Source: Bilabrum cf. latius
Lineage: Eukaryota > Bigyra: Bicosoecida > Bigyra > Bicosoecida
Length of the DNA: 64,000 nt
Reading direction: 5' to 3'
NCBI GenBank assembly: GCA_965178125.1
Contig: OZ237743.1
Coordinates: 930,001 to 994,000, forward strand
This document shows positions 1-11,255 of the stretch, one piece after another; the stretch's first letter is position 1, and each line of letters begins with the position of its first letter. The notes under the pieces are model-generated. The model made no database searches, was not told the origin of the DNA, and saw nothing but the letters and a program-made list of their open reading frames with translations. Position numbers and translations under genes: made by a program.

Positions 1-935
1 CTTTGTCTTTGGCCTCCCGTACCTAGTTGGCAGCTTCAGTTGCCGCCTTGCCTACACTTGTTTTCTGCGCGGCCTCGCCTGCCTCCTTCAGCATTTCAAG
101 GACCGGTGAGGCCCCAATCATGTCAGCATAGTGCTACCAGCGGCTCTTTTCTTCCCTTGCCACAACAATGGCTGTGGTCTCAGTGTCCAGCTGCTTCGCT
201 GACTTCGAGCGCTCGTCGAAATCAGCAGGCTTTTCGACCTGGACTTCCCCAGTGAATTTGTTCCTGTACACAACGACATCCTTTTTGCCAGCCTGCTCTG
301 CGGCCTTCTTTTTCCCATCGGCGCCGTACCTTTCGAGGGCCTTCGGCGACACGGTCACAGCAATCCAAGGGTACTCCTTCTCCCGCTGTGCGCGCCTACG
401 ACCTTCCATGGTGCCCTCATCGGCGTTACCACTGGGCTCAACTCCAACTGCACCCAGCAAGACATCTTTCATGAACCCCAAAATACCTGGAGATCCCTCT
501 GCATCAACTCTGGTTCCTTCGCTCGACTTTTCAGCCTTTGGTGCTTCGTCGCTGGGAGACTCCTCAGTATCAGCAGTACCCTGCGTTCAGTATGATACAA
601 GAGTAAATATTGCCAGCTTGGCGCCCCTACTGTCCAACTGCGGCCTAGAGTGGCCACTGGCTGCAAACCAAAACGAGCCCACGATTCGTGGGAACTGTAG
701 CGCTGTATCTCACCTTTTCAGCGGAATCAGACGAGCCAAATATAGATCCCATGAATGAATCCGCCGATTTTTCGCCTGCTTCTTCCTCCTTAGGGTTCTG
801 CTTATCCCACAGAGAGGCCGAACTTGATACGCTTAGCCTCTGGTCGAGCTGGAAACGTGCAATTCGAATGCGTCCCAAACTCCGCACCCTACCAAGGGAG
901 CGCTAGCTATGCGTGAGCACTCTAAATACGCGCAT
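1..935 (-). CDS. putative mitochondrial WW-like protein, 3' end cut off by window edge
   Basis: Two exons are seen: 935-714 and 580 to the window edge, with a 133-nt GT-AG intron (581-713; donor AAG|GTGAGA, acceptor ACGCAG|GG) in phase 0. The first 30 residues (MRVFRVLTHS, then Arg-rich SLGRVRSLGRIRIARFQ) are basic, Arg/Leu-rich and lack acids, as in a mitochondrial presequence. Exon 2 contains DVVVYRNKFTGEVQVEKP, which resembles the second half of a WW domain, followed by an Ala/Lys/Glu-rich helical region. In-frame TAG codons lie at 905-903, 136-134 and 25-23, and the frame stays open past each to the window edge. A distant similarity to Tim44-like import proteins is possible from the helical Ala/Lys pattern, but this is weak. 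Function unknown; the gene model is an inference. Confidence 0.6.
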
Positions 936-1422
936 AAACGAATTTACGTCTGCTTGTGGATCTTCCAGGCTATTTAGCTGCAGTTCACGTCGTGATCGTA
1001 ATGTGACGAGTATAAATCATGATATGAAGATGAAGATGTCGCGAATTCTGGAGGTTCAACAGCTGCAGCAGGACTGCTAAGTCAAGAATCAGACTGCCTA
1101 TCGTGTACTATGCCTATCCCAACGAGTCAGCTGAGAGAAGCTCGTGAGTTTTGTCGTGAACTGCAGTCTTGATCACTAAAAGCGACAGTCTGAGCAAGTG
1201 CACCCGAGACACGTCGCTTGTCAAAACGAAGTCTACCCAGCCTGCTTTGACGTCTTAAATTTGATAACGATATAAATAAAGATTGAAGTGTCGTCCACTT
1301 AGATCAATGCGCCTGCTGAATGGGCGCTAGTTGCCGCCTTGGCTGTATTGAGCAGCAACGTGGCTGCTGCGTGGCAGTCATTCATTCAGCGGCAAGCACC
1401 ATAGTGTTCACTCTTCATCGCA
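936..1422. other. intergenic, with possible 5' coding part of the next gene
   Basis: Mostly AT-richer sequence with no convincing gene. From about 1321 the frame of the next gene stays open through one TAG (1399-1401) and would encode a hydrophobic Ala/Leu/Val stretch like a signal peptide, but I find no in-frame ATG. An upstream exon or a different start is likely. Confidence 0.4.
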
Positions 1423-1743
1423 GTGGGCGATTATTATGACACATTGGAGCCGGCCATCGACTTCGTCCTGAATCCTATCGTCGTTATGCTGCTGGCTGCG
1501 CTATTCTTGATTGGTATTGCGTACATGGGCAGCGCAGCCAGACGCGCTGATCAGGAGAAATGGCAAGAGCGGGCCAAGCAGGTGAACTTTCCTGCGGACG
1601 GCGTTCCAGAGGATAGTGATGATGACGGCGATGATTCCGAAGAGGATTCCGATGAGGAGTCGGATGAAGATGACAGCGATGGGGACAAAGAGGAGGATGA
1701 CGATGGCACTGCCGGGGTTTCCGACAAGAAGAAGAACAACTGA
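1423..1743 (+). CDS. small single-pass membrane protein with acidic tail, 5' end uncertain
   Basis: The frame encodes about 106 residues from a GTG codon and ends in TGA. It begins GDYYDTLEPAIDFVLNP, followed by one strong transmembrane helix (IVVMLLAALFLIGIAYMG), a short basic stretch and a very acidic Asp/Glu/Ser tail ending in KKKNN. There is no in-frame ATG at this point. CAG immediately precedes the sequence (1420-1422), so this may be an internal exon beginning after a splice acceptor, or the protein may extend upstream through a TAG. The topology suggests a small ER or plasma-membrane protein with a cytosolic acidic tail. I do not recognise the family. Confidence 0.45.
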   Translation: MGDYYDTLEPAIDFVLNPIVVMLLAALFLIGIAYMGSAARRADQEKWQERAKQVNFPADGVPEDSDDDGDDSEEDSDEESDEDDSDGDKEEDDDGTAGVSDKKKNN

Positions 1744-2145
1744 TAGTTCGCGACTGCGTGTATGTTACCCATGTCTGCGGCTTCAATCTGCTGCCCAGTT
1801 GCAAGGCCTTGGCTCTGACCCTCTCGAGTCGGCCCAAGCGCCACCTCGGAGCAGAGCAGACTGCAAGAGGACGGTGCCGTTCGGGCGTGCGTAGGTGTGG
1901 TGCAGCGGGGGCTGATCCATCCGACGGGAGGTGTGTTGCTGCGTATTGACTTTTTAACTCTCAATTGTGCGATTCCAAGGCCAGCCCCACTTTCCCCACC
2001 GTTGCACGAGCCCCCACGCGTATCCCGCCCCGCTAGTCTAGCTAGATCTAGCAATCAGATCCCCAAGGCCAAGCACCCACACTACTCCACCTTCCAGCCT
2101 CCTAGGGAGTCGATTCAACCCCCCACCCCCCTCTCAGAGCTGCGA
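1744..2145. other. intergenic between convergent genes
   Basis: 3' flanks of the acidic membrane protein (+) and the Ca2+ ATPase (-). No convincing gene, RNA or repeat was seen. Confidence 0.5.
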
Positions 2146-5100
2146 TCACTCCTGCTTCCCCTTGCCGGCCACCGCCCGCCCGCCGCTACCCGCTCCCCTC
2201 TGCACGCCGTCCCCGAAGAGACCCACTGTGCTGTTCACCAACAGCCCCACAGGCAGGGAAGTGGCACCCACAGCGGTGGCCCGCGCCCACTGCCCAAGGG
2301 ACAGGGGCGCAGTCCCGGTCAGCTCGCCGCCCATTTGCACCATGCTCACCAGCAGAATGATGGTCGCCGCCAGCACCCAGTGCCCCAGCGTGGACTTGTG
2401 GAAGTTCCCCAGCACGTCCACCCCGCCGTGGGGCCGCCTGGCCACCAGCAGGTTGAAGAGGTTAGCGATCACAAACACCGCGAACAGAGAGGTGGCGTGC
2501 AGCACCTTGCGCTCCTCGAAAGAGAGCCCGTCCGCCCGTGCCTGGGTCTCGCCGACGAGCAGGAATTCTGCCAGAGGGTCCCAATGCATCACTCCCACCA
2601 GCATGGCCACCTGGAAGCACGACTGCACCCCGATGCTCCTTGCCATGGGCCCCGTGAGGATGCCCCTCCTGCCCTCGGGCAGCCGGTCCAGCAGCTCCTC
2701 CGTGGGAGGCTCCGAGGCCAGGGCCAGCGCGGCCCCGCTGTCCATGAGCAGGTTGAGGAACAGCAGCGCGATGGCGTTGAAAGGGAGGGCGTCCACGGAC
2801 ACCCCGTCCTTGGCCCCGTCCCCGTCGCCGTCCTCTGCCCCCGCCCCCACCAGCCCTGCCGCTGCCAGGCACGAGAGCACCAGCGCGGCCACGTTGATGG
2901 TCAGCTGCATCACGATGAACTTGCGGACGTTGTCCAGCACGGATCGGCCCCACTTGAGCCCCAGCACCATGGACGAGATCGAGTCGTCGAGGATCTCGAT
3001 CGAGCTGGCCTCCTTGGCCAGCTCTGTTCCGCTGCCCATGGCCAGCCCCACGTTGGCGGCGTTCAGCGCCGGAGCGTCGTTGGACCCGTCGCCTGTCACG
3101 GCCACGACCTCCCCCGCCTCCCTGAGGGCCTTGACTAGCCTCTGCTTGTCCAGCGGACTCGCCCGGGCAAGCACCCTGAGCTTCCGGGCAGAGGCCTTCA
3201 CCTCGCCCGCGTCCATGCGCGCGAAATCGGGCCCACGCAGCACCACCCCTGCCTGCGCCTCCTGCCCCGCCACATCCCTTGGCACACCGTTGCTCGCGCC
3301 TCCCGCCGCGAGGTCAGCTGCAAGGCCCACCCGAGACCGAGACCCGCGGCGAGCCGCCTACCCCTTCCCGTTGCCGCCCCCGGGCCGCTCCTCGTTGGTG
3401 CCCCTATCCCCTTGCTCGTCAGGCAACTCGGGCAGCACGCCCACTTGCCTCGAGATGCTCACTGCGGTCTCGAGCATGTCTCCCGTGCACATGATGACCC
3501 GCACGCCGGCGCCCCCCAGCTTGCTCAGCGCGTCTTTGGCGTCATGCCGGGGCGGATCAACGATCCCGAGCACCCCCACCAGTACCATGTCTCGCAGGGC
3601 CGCACCGCCCTCGCCCTCGTCCTTCTCAACTCCACTGACCTCCTCCTCGTATTTGGCGACTACGAGGGCCTGCTTCCACTTGCGTGCCACTGCATCCACG
3701 CTGTCCGCCTCGTCTTCCTCAGCACCCGCGTGCCCGTTGCTGCCCGCGTGCCCCTCCTCCTGCCCACCCTCCACGGGTCCCCCGTCCGCCCCCACCCTCA
3801 CCCTAGACTGCGCGATGGCGATGGTCCGCAGGCCCCTCCTCGCCATCGAGTCCGTGGCCTTGAGGGCGGCGTCCCTGTCCGACCGGCTCATCGGTGCCTC
3901 GCTGCCGTCGGGCCGAAGCCACGAGGCGCACATGTCCACCACGCGGTCCGGCGCGCCCTTCACGAAGACGTCCGCAAAGGTGCTGCGGGGCGTGGCGCCG
4001 CCGCCCGCCGCAGTGCGCTGCACCCACGCGCTGGCCATGTACTTGCGCTATGAGGAGAAGGGCACCACGGACAGGCACTGGGAGGCCTTGCGGGCGTCGG
4101 GCGCGTCAGGCTGCCTGGGCAGGAAAGTCCTCGCCCAGAGCAGAAGCGCGCTCTCTGTCTTGTTTCCCTGCGTCTCGGCCTTCACGTCTCCCGGGGTGCT
4201 TCCGCCCTTCCGGTCCTCGTTTTTGTTCTCCTTCTCCACCCCCCGGTTGCTGCCCGAGTACCCTTCGTCTCCAGGTAGCCTCACCTCGGCGGTCGAGTTG
4301 AGCGACATGGCGCGGGACATGGCGCGGGCGGCGGGCGTGTCCTCTCCGCCGAGAGACTGTACGAGCGATGCCGGGTCCATGGCCAGCTGGCCACCCGTGT
4401 AACCTGCTTTGACGGTCATTCTCCCGGTGGTGAGCGTGCCCGTCTTGTCGCTGACCAGCACCGTGATGGCACCAAGCGTCTCAGAGGCGGCTAGTTTCCT
4501 GATGAGGTTGTTGTCTGCCAGCATGGCCTGCATGGAGAAGGACAGCGCCACGAGCACCGAGAGGGGCAGTCCCTCTGGCACGGCCACCACCACGATGGAA
4601 ATCCCCACGATGAAGGCACGCAGCACGGGCATCCAGTCCAGGCCCAGCCACTGGGACACAGGCAGCGACAGCACGCCGTTCTCCTGCGCCCACTGCCACG
4701 AGATGAGCACGAACACCAGCCCGCCGGCGGCAAACCCAAGGTACCCGATCTGGTCCGCCAGCACCGAGAGCTTGGCCTGCAGCGGCGTGTCCTCGTCGTC
4801 CTCCTCCTCCACGGCCTCGATGAGCCTGCCCATGGCAGAGTCCTCACCCACGGCCACCACGACGGCCTCCCCGCTCCCGTCCTGCACCAGAGTGCCCCCC
4901 GTGAGCGGGTATCCCGCCGTGGAGTACACCTCCTTGGACTCCCCCGTCATGAGCGCCTCATCCACGATCAGCTCACCGCGGGTCAGCTGCACGGCATCCG
5001 CAGGGACACGGTCCCCCGGCCCAAGAATGACCAGGTCGCCCACGACCAGCTCGTACGTAGAGATGCTCTGCTGGCTGCCGTCGCGGCGCACCTGCACGTT

Positions 5101-5562
5101 GTGGCCTTTCTTGATGCGGTTCAATTCGTGGAATTGCGCTTCCTGCTGCGCTTCCTGGACGGCCCCGGCGATCGAAACCAGCAAGATTGCCCCAACGATG
5201 GCGGCGCCTTGCAGCTTCTCCTCCGGCTTGTCCATCCAGAATCCGAACCCCAACGACAGCACCGCCGCGCCCACCAGAATCAGCAGCGTTGGGTCCTCAA
5301 ACGCATCGATAAAGAATGACAGGAAAGACCGCATCTCGGCTTCCTTCAGCTTGTTGCTCCCGAACAGCTCCCTGTGCTGCTCGACCCTGGATGCTCGCAG
5401 TCCCTCGACAGCGTCCGACTTCAGCGCAGAAGCAAACCCAGCCGGGCCGCCGTGCTCTTCGATGAGATCGAGGAGTGCATCCTTATCCGCGCTTGCTCGC
5501 TTGATGGCTGCCACGTCCTCCGGTTTCCACGAGCGCGCCTTCTTGTCTTCCCGTGAACTCAT
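2146..5562 (-). CDS. P-type Ca2+-transporting ATPase, PMCA-like (type IIB)
   Basis: A single intronless frame of 1138 residues ends in TGA. It shows the ATP-driven cation pump architecture: actuator domain with TGES (DEALMTGESKEV), transmembrane PEGLPL motif, phosphorylation loop DKTGTLT with catalytic Asp at about residue 372, and hinge TGDGSNDAPAL. The DNNLIRKLAASETLG segment before DKTGT is typical of plasma-membrane/vacuolar type IIB Ca2+ pumps. Two in-frame TAG codons interrupt the standard reading. The one at 4050-4048 (residue 505) lies inside the conserved nucleotide-binding motif PFSS[TAG]RKYM, where homologues have a single residue; the other is at 3360-3358 (residue 735). Frame and homology continue without shift across both. 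Expected role: Ca2+ export from the cytosol. Large antisense frames on the + strand are shadows. Confidence 0.93.
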
Positions 5563-5998
5563 GCTAGAGCTTCAACGGAGTATTTTAGACCTGCAAAAGA
5601 CAAATAAGTCCGAAAAGATGGCACGAATCGCATCATACGCTCTTGCGAAGTCGGCAAAGCAGTGGGGATCACAACCGCGGGAGACGCACGCAAGCTGGGG
5701 TTGGGGGCCCGGCCACGACTCGATCGGGCAGCACACCGGTATTTCGGCGCACAGACTTTGTTGTGCAATGGTCTCACACAAAACCCTAGCCAGACGGGGG
5801 CGCAATATCGTATTCTCAAGGGTGGTCACATTCCAGCTGTCTCTGTGCGCAAGTCCTCGTCACATTTTTGGAGTGGCGCATGGCTCGTTGCCGTGCCGCT
5901 GCTGCCCGTCGCATGTACCAAGCAGACGCTCTGGGACAGCAAGTCGGGGATGAATGTTATATATGCGCATTAGGCACACACGAAAGTCTTCTATTCAA
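5563..5998. other. intergenic
   Basis: Upstream region of the Ca2+ ATPase and 3' flank of the aureochrome, both on the minus strand. No convincing feature was seen. Confidence 0.5.
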
Positions 5999-8200
5999 TC
6001 AGCTCAACCCGCTCCCATCGTCTGCGCCCGCCCCCGCTGCAGTCGCCTCGCTCTCCGCCTTTGCTTTGGCAGCCTCCCGCTGCTGCCTCTCCTCTGCATC
6101 TGCAATGGCAGCGGCCTGCGCGATGTCCGCGGGAATGCCAGCCATGCTACCCTCCGCTACCACCTGGGAAGCGAGGGCAGTGGCGGGCTGCATGCCAGGC
6201 ACGGGCCCTGCCCCGGAGCTGCTCGCCACAACCGCCGCGGCGGCGGGCCCCAGCTCCAGATCCACCTGCCCCATCAGCCCCGGGGCGGCGCCCACCTGTG
6301 CCGCTACCTGTCTCTGCCTTTGCCTGGCTAGATGCGCCTTCTGCTGCTGCTGCATGCGCATGGTTGCCTTGGCCACGGACTCTGACACCTCGCACTGCAC
6401 GCCAATGTAGTTAACAATGCGCCCGTCGATGCCTGCAGGGAACAAGGAAGGCGCAACAAAAGCGTCGACCAGCATGAGTGAAACATGAAAACCGAAACCG
6501 CCGGACCTCGGCCATCGAGCGCCGTGCGAAATTTCACTAAAAATAGAACGCGGGGGGACGCAGTCGATGCATTGAAAAGGAGTGTGACGGACAGGAGGCA
6601 GACAAACGAAACGATTCACGAGAGAGAGTACCTCACCGGTCAAGGGGGCGACGAAGAACGAGTTGTAGAACGGCGTGCCGTCCTTCCTGTAGTTGACCAG
6701 CGTCACGCCCACGTCCTTCCCTTGCTGAATGCCCCTGCGGATGGTCGCGATCGACTCCGGGTCCGTCTCGGGCCCCTGCAGGAAGCGGCAGTTCTTGCCG
6801 ATCACCTCCGCGGGCGAGTACCCCGTGAGCTCGTAGAACCCCCTCGAGGCGAACACGATGGGGTTGTCCGGCAGGTTTGGATCCGACACGACAAAGTTCT
6901 GCTGGGCCTGCTCAAGAGCTTGCACCAGCCGGTAGTCGCCAGAGTCGATCTTCACGGCCCGCTCGGCCTCTTCCGCCGATCTTGCCACCACCGAGGAACC
7001 GGGGGTGTGCGTGGGGGCGGGCACAGGGGCAGCGGAAGAAGAGGACGAGGAGGAGGAAGAAGACGGCCCAGCGGTCGTCTGGACCTGGGCCGGCGCTGCC
7101 TGTGGGTTCTGCAGGAAATGCTCGTAGGGCTTGCCCAGCCTGGCCTGGATGAATGACCTGAGGCCCTGGTTCTCCTCCTCGAGTGTCTCTAGGGAACACT
7201 TGAGGCTCTCCAGGAAGTACTTCTTCCTGAGCCTGCTCTTTCTCGCGTGGATCCGGTTCCTCTCTCTGCTACGGGCCAGCCTCTCAGCCGGAGATGTGGC
7301 CTTGCGGCGGGACTTGCGGGCGGGCTGCCCGTCGGCCCCGTTGCCGTCCTCGTCCTGGTCGTCGATGTCGCCAAGCTCCTCGTTGGATTTCTGCGCGGCC
7401 TCCCTCTCCGCCCGCAAGACGGCCCGCTCGGCGAACGACAGGCCCTTGGCCTCCTCAGGGTCTAGCCCTGCAGAGGCCATGGCAAGCGCGGCGGCTGCCT
7501 GCTGCTGCGGGCCGGTGGCGGTGTTGGCGTTGGTGCTAGAGGATGACGAGGATGAGGAGGAGGATGGCAGCCCGCGGGCGTCAGCCGGGGCCGTCTCTAC
7601 CGCCCGGCCCGCGCGCGAGCTGCGTCGCGATTCCCCCTACTGCGACTCGATCTCAGCTCTCGTGCGCTTCCTGCGGATGCGGCTGGACTGGCGCCCGGAG
7701 GACTCCGCGTCCGAGCCAGGGTATGAATTTCCCCCGGTCCCACCAGGTGCCGGTGGTGCGGCAACGCCAGGTGGTAGCAACGGTTGGCCTGGCAGCATCG
7801 GCTGCGACCCGTTCGCCGCAATCGGCCTTCCCGCAACAGGCGGCTACAAGCTAACTCCCATGGGCATCTAAGAAGCGCTCATTGCTGGCTACGTCATCGT
7901 GAGAGGGCGCATTGCCGCTGAACCGGCTGGAAAGCCGGAGCTGCCGCCAACCGATGAGGCCTCGTGCTGCGATCTGCCTCCCAGGTTTGGCGTGGAAGCA
8001 CCACCGTAGGATGACATGGACGCTTCGCTCTTTTGATCGTCAGGTATGTCAAACGCCATGTTATCCGGCATGAACATGTCATCGCTGAACAGCTCGTCTA
8101 CGGCCGCAGCGGCAGGCTCGTCTGCACGATTCGATGCAGGAGCGAAAACTAACCCGAACGGGGACCCCATCCCTTCACTAGACCCTGAGAATCTGTCCAT
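5999..8200 (-). CDS. AUREO: aureochrome: blue-light receptor transcription factor (bZIP-LOV)
   Basis: Two exons (8200-6637 and 6432-5999) flank a 204-nt GT-AG intron, giving 665 residues and a TGA stop. A long low-complexity N-terminus (Ser, Pro, Gln, Gly) precedes a bZIP domain at about 305-360 (basic region RERNRIHARKSRLRKK, then a leucine heptad). A LOV domain at about 420-540 carries the flavin-binding GKNCRFLQGP motif; Cys ~471 is the residue expected to form the FMN adduct. The intron splits the LOV domain, and splicing restores FVAPLTG|IDGRIVNYIGVQ. Domain order bZIP then LOV defines aureochromes, which regulate blue-light responses in photosynthetic stramenopiles. Four in-frame TAGs (7891-7889, 7870-7868, 7846-7844, 7639-7637) lie in the disordered N-terminus; one follows Gln in EIESQ[TAG]GES. 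The tail after LOV is Ala/Gln-rich. Confidence 0.93.
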
Positions 8201-8398
8201 AGATACTATTTACACGAAAGATACACGGCGAATGCGGCACCGGGCTTACAACGAAGCCTGAAGGTGCGGGAAATCAAGGATCATCAAAACAATTAAAACG
8301 AACACTTTTGTGTTGAGTCTGATTTATGCATCTGACGGAAGTTGCGCCTGAAAACGTTTACGGACGGCCTGAAAACACCTCAGCCAGGTCATATCTGC

Positions 8399-9403
8399 TC
8401 ATATCTGCCAATCAATTGCATCACGCCCCGTCTCCTTCAGATACTGATTCGTCTAAGAGAAGGGTTTGGAGCCGAAAAAGCCTCTGTAGGCGGAGAGCGG
8501 GGAAGGGTGCGGCGCCAGCAGGACCTTGTGCCTGCTCTTGCTCACCCTGGCCCCCAGCACCTGCGCAGGCTTCCCCCAGAGCATCCAGACCACCCCCTTT
8601 CTCCGCTCCGCCACGTGCCTGACCACCGCCCCTGTCAACCTCTCCCACCCCTTGCCCTTGTGCGAGTGCGCCTTCGCCTTCTTGACCGTGAGCACTGTGT
8701 TCAGGAGCAGCACGCCCTGCTTGGCCCACGCCTCCAGGCAGCCGTGGGAGGGAGCCTTCGTGCCCACGTCCTCGGACACCTCCTTCAGGATGTTCCGCAA
8801 GGACGGCGGCGCCGCGACGCCCCGCTTCACGGAGAAAGCGAGGCCGTGCGCCTGCCCCGGCCCGTGGTACGGGTCCTGGCCCAGAATCACCACCTTTACC
8901 GCGGAGGGGGGGCACAGCTGGAGAGCCGAGAACGTCTCCTCGTCAGGGGGGTACACGGGGCCTGACGAGCGTTCGCTCTCGACGAATCCGGCAAGCTGCC
9001 GGAACCAGGAGGACTGCAGCTCTGCGCCGAGAGCCTCGGCCCACTCGGGGCCCATCAACGCGGCTGCCTCGGCGGCCGGACCAGCAAGAGGCTTGCCTGT
9101 TCCAGCACCAGCCCCGCCAGGTGCAGCGGATGGCTTCGAACCGAGCACGTCAGCGATCGACCTGCCCGACGAAGCTGAGGCCGCAGCGGCCGTGGAGGAC
9201 GAAGACGACGACGACGATGACGATGATGATGACGACGATGCTGCATTCCCAGACGACATACTAGAAGCAGAAGAAGCAGGCTTTGCCGAAGCAGATGAAG
9301 CAACAAGGGCCGCGGCAGGAGCACGTGCATCAACCAAATCAACCACCTCTTTCTCAGCACTGCTTGCTTGCTTCGAAGCCGGCGGAGGCGAAAAATAAGA
9401 CAT
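8399..9403 (-). CDS. UNG: uracil-DNA glycosylase (family 1)
   Basis: Base-excision repair enzyme removing uracil from DNA. From ATG 9403 the frame gives 334 residues and ends in TGA at 8401-8399. It contains the catalytic water-activating motif GQDPYHGPGQAHGLAFSV and the minor-groove intercalation loop HPSPLSAYRGFFGS. A TAG at 8455-8453 falls after GFFGSKPFS. The next codons encode TNQYLKETGRDAIDWQI, the conserved family-1 C-terminus (T/A-N...DW), so translation must continue through it. The N-terminus has poly-Ser/Asp-type trinucleotide repeats near 9190-9240. The open frame extends upstream of ATG 9403 (GQKRKRGIMSYFSPPP to 9439), which looks like a degenerate PCNA-binding PIP box as in nuclear UNG2, so the true start may lie in an upstream exon. 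Confidence 0.92.
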
Positions 9404-9439
9404 TATACCACGTTTACGTTTTTGACCGGCTGCGTACAC

Positions 9440-9811
9440 ATATGATGCATTTGTCGTGTGGTATTGGACGGCGATTCAAAGGCGAGGGAGGTAGAGAATA
9501 AACGTTTCAACTCACAAGACTTTGGAGCCGACATACGTAGACAATTCAGATCTCTCTCTATATATTTTTTAGTATCAAGAAAATTTGTACTACCACTCGG
9601 TAGCTTGCTTGCCAGCGCCAGCGAGCATTTTATAATTTTGCTTCTCTTCATCGTTCTCGCTTGCATGCATTCAATTCAACAATATTTAACATAGCACGAG
9701 TGGGTACCCCGGACTTCTTGTGTTGCTTGATCATGTGGCGCATTGGTGCTTTGCTCGGATTGCCGCTCGAGACATCGAAACGCGAGTGCATTGAAGTGAA
9801 GACACAAACCA
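9440..9811. other. intergenic, AT-rich
   Basis: Region between uracil-DNA glycosylase 5' end and the 3' end of the SPFH gene. No convincing gene was seen. Confidence 0.5.
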
Positions 9812-10794
9812 TCACTGCTCCTGCACAGCCTTGCTGTCGCCAGCCACCACCACGAGCAAGTTTTGCGTGAGCCTAGCCCTTTCCGGGGCGGTAAATCGCA
9901 CACCCTTCTCCTCGAGCTGGTCGATTGCGTCCTTGGCGATGGACACGGCCCCCTCCACCACGAGCTGCCTGGCCTCGACCAGGGCCTCCGCCTGCTGCCT
10001 GACCAGCATCGCCTGCGCGATTTCGTTCGAGTAGTAGAGGTCAGTCAGCGCCACGTCACAGATGCGGACGCCGGCCACCGCGCTCCTGGCCTGCAGCTCG
10101 GACTTGAGCTGGTCGGAGAGGTGCTGGGCCTCGGACTTGAGGGAGGACTCCTCGGGGTCGGGCGAGTAGTACGGGTACTGCGCGCAGATCTGCTTCATTA
10201 TGGCCTATCCCTGGGCCTGAATGTACCCGCGGATGTCGGTGACGTCGAGGGCGGCCCGGAGGAGATCCTCGACACTGCGGTCGCAGTAAACTTGCGGTGG
10301 TGCATAGTACAATGTGTCGCCTGGGGTAGCAGCAGTGGGCGCAAAATACAACGGCTGTTGCTCCTCTCACTAGTAAGTAATCACACCAGATACAATAATG
10401 GGTGCGCCCTTTGCGTCCAAGCACTTGATGTTTGGCAGATCGATTACCTTCGTCTTGGTCGAGACCTTGCGCATGTCAGCACCGCACGGATTCACGATAT
10501 AAAACCCCGGCTCCGTCATGGCGCCGGTTGCCTTTCCCCAGTGCAATGCAAGCAGCCCCTCCCGTTCCTGCGATGCCGCAATTGCGAGCAAGCATGATGC
10601 TAGTGGTGACGGCGGCGCCGACGGGAAGTCCAACTTTACGAACCACCTACTAGCACTCACTTTAACGACTGTAAGCCACATGCATGGCCCGCATAGTAGC
10701 CAAGACGGCACGCATACGCTACCAAGGCAACATGAAAGCGGGTCGGGGCAGACGACAGAGGAGTTCGTTTCAATGTCGGCGTATTTCGAGGAGT
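9812..10794 (-). CDS. SPFH/Band-7 domain protein, copy A (5' end unresolved)
   Basis: At least three exons: about 10794-10661, 10567-10371 and 10274-9812, with GT-AG introns of 93 and 96 nt; stop TGA. The SPFH domain runs from EREGLLALHWGKATGAMTEP through DLPNIKCLDAKGAPIIVSG to QAMLVRQQAEALVEAR, the coiled-coil ending typical of slipin/stomatin-like membrane scaffold proteins. A Cys-rich segment before it (CPDPLSCCLGSVC) may be palmitoylated. One in-frame TAG (10207-10205) falls in GYIQAQG[TAG]AIMKQ; the paralogue copy B has Met there. The first coding exon is not resolved: an acceptor at 10795-10796 looks usable but I could not identify the ATG exon. It is divergently oriented to copy B, 460 bp away. 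Confidence 0.78.
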
Positions 10795-11255
10795 CTGCGC
10801 AAAGCCAAGACGGAAAAGACGGCACGAAAGATACACGTGCAGTTTCGTATGATTGCGTGTAGATGTTACAAGGACTATTTGCTACATCTATGGCTCGTGG
10901 CACAAGCAATTGGCAACCTTCTGTACATCGAGAGGCTTCGCACGGTTCTCTCACTTGACTTGACGGCTACTCCAGGAGCTCCTTGTGGGCTAAGTGGGTT
11001 TGGCTGCCCAATAGCTGCTCCACCAGTACTTGCTGCTGCTGCTCCACCTTGCGCTGCCATACTTCGCTACCAGTGTTGTGACCAGCCGAATGCAAGTTGG
11101 GGACGGAACCTGCCGCGATCTTTCCGAGGCAACATCCTGCTGCCACCCTTGCGCACGACAAAGAAGCGCGTCCTCACTTTGCAACTTGCATGGCCTCTGC
11201 ATAGAGTCCAGTTCACGCACATAGTGGTGGATCTGTCATAAACCCAGTTCACGTC
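10795..11255. promoter_or_regulatory. shared upstream region of the divergent SPFH pair
   Basis: The two SPFH paralogues are transcribed away from this segment, so it probably contains both promoters and the missing first exon of copy A. No specific element could be identified by eye. Confidence 0.4.

Noticed and set aside
1320-1439. ATG at 1320 as start of the small acidic membrane protein
   Set aside because: It is in a different frame and ends in TGA at 1437-1439; no splice combination joins it in frame to the membrane segment.
2162-5953. Long plus-strand ORFs (2162-4402 and 4409-5953)
   Set aside because: They are antisense to the Ca2+ ATPase and have Ser/Pro/Arg-rich composition typical of GC-rich shadow frames.
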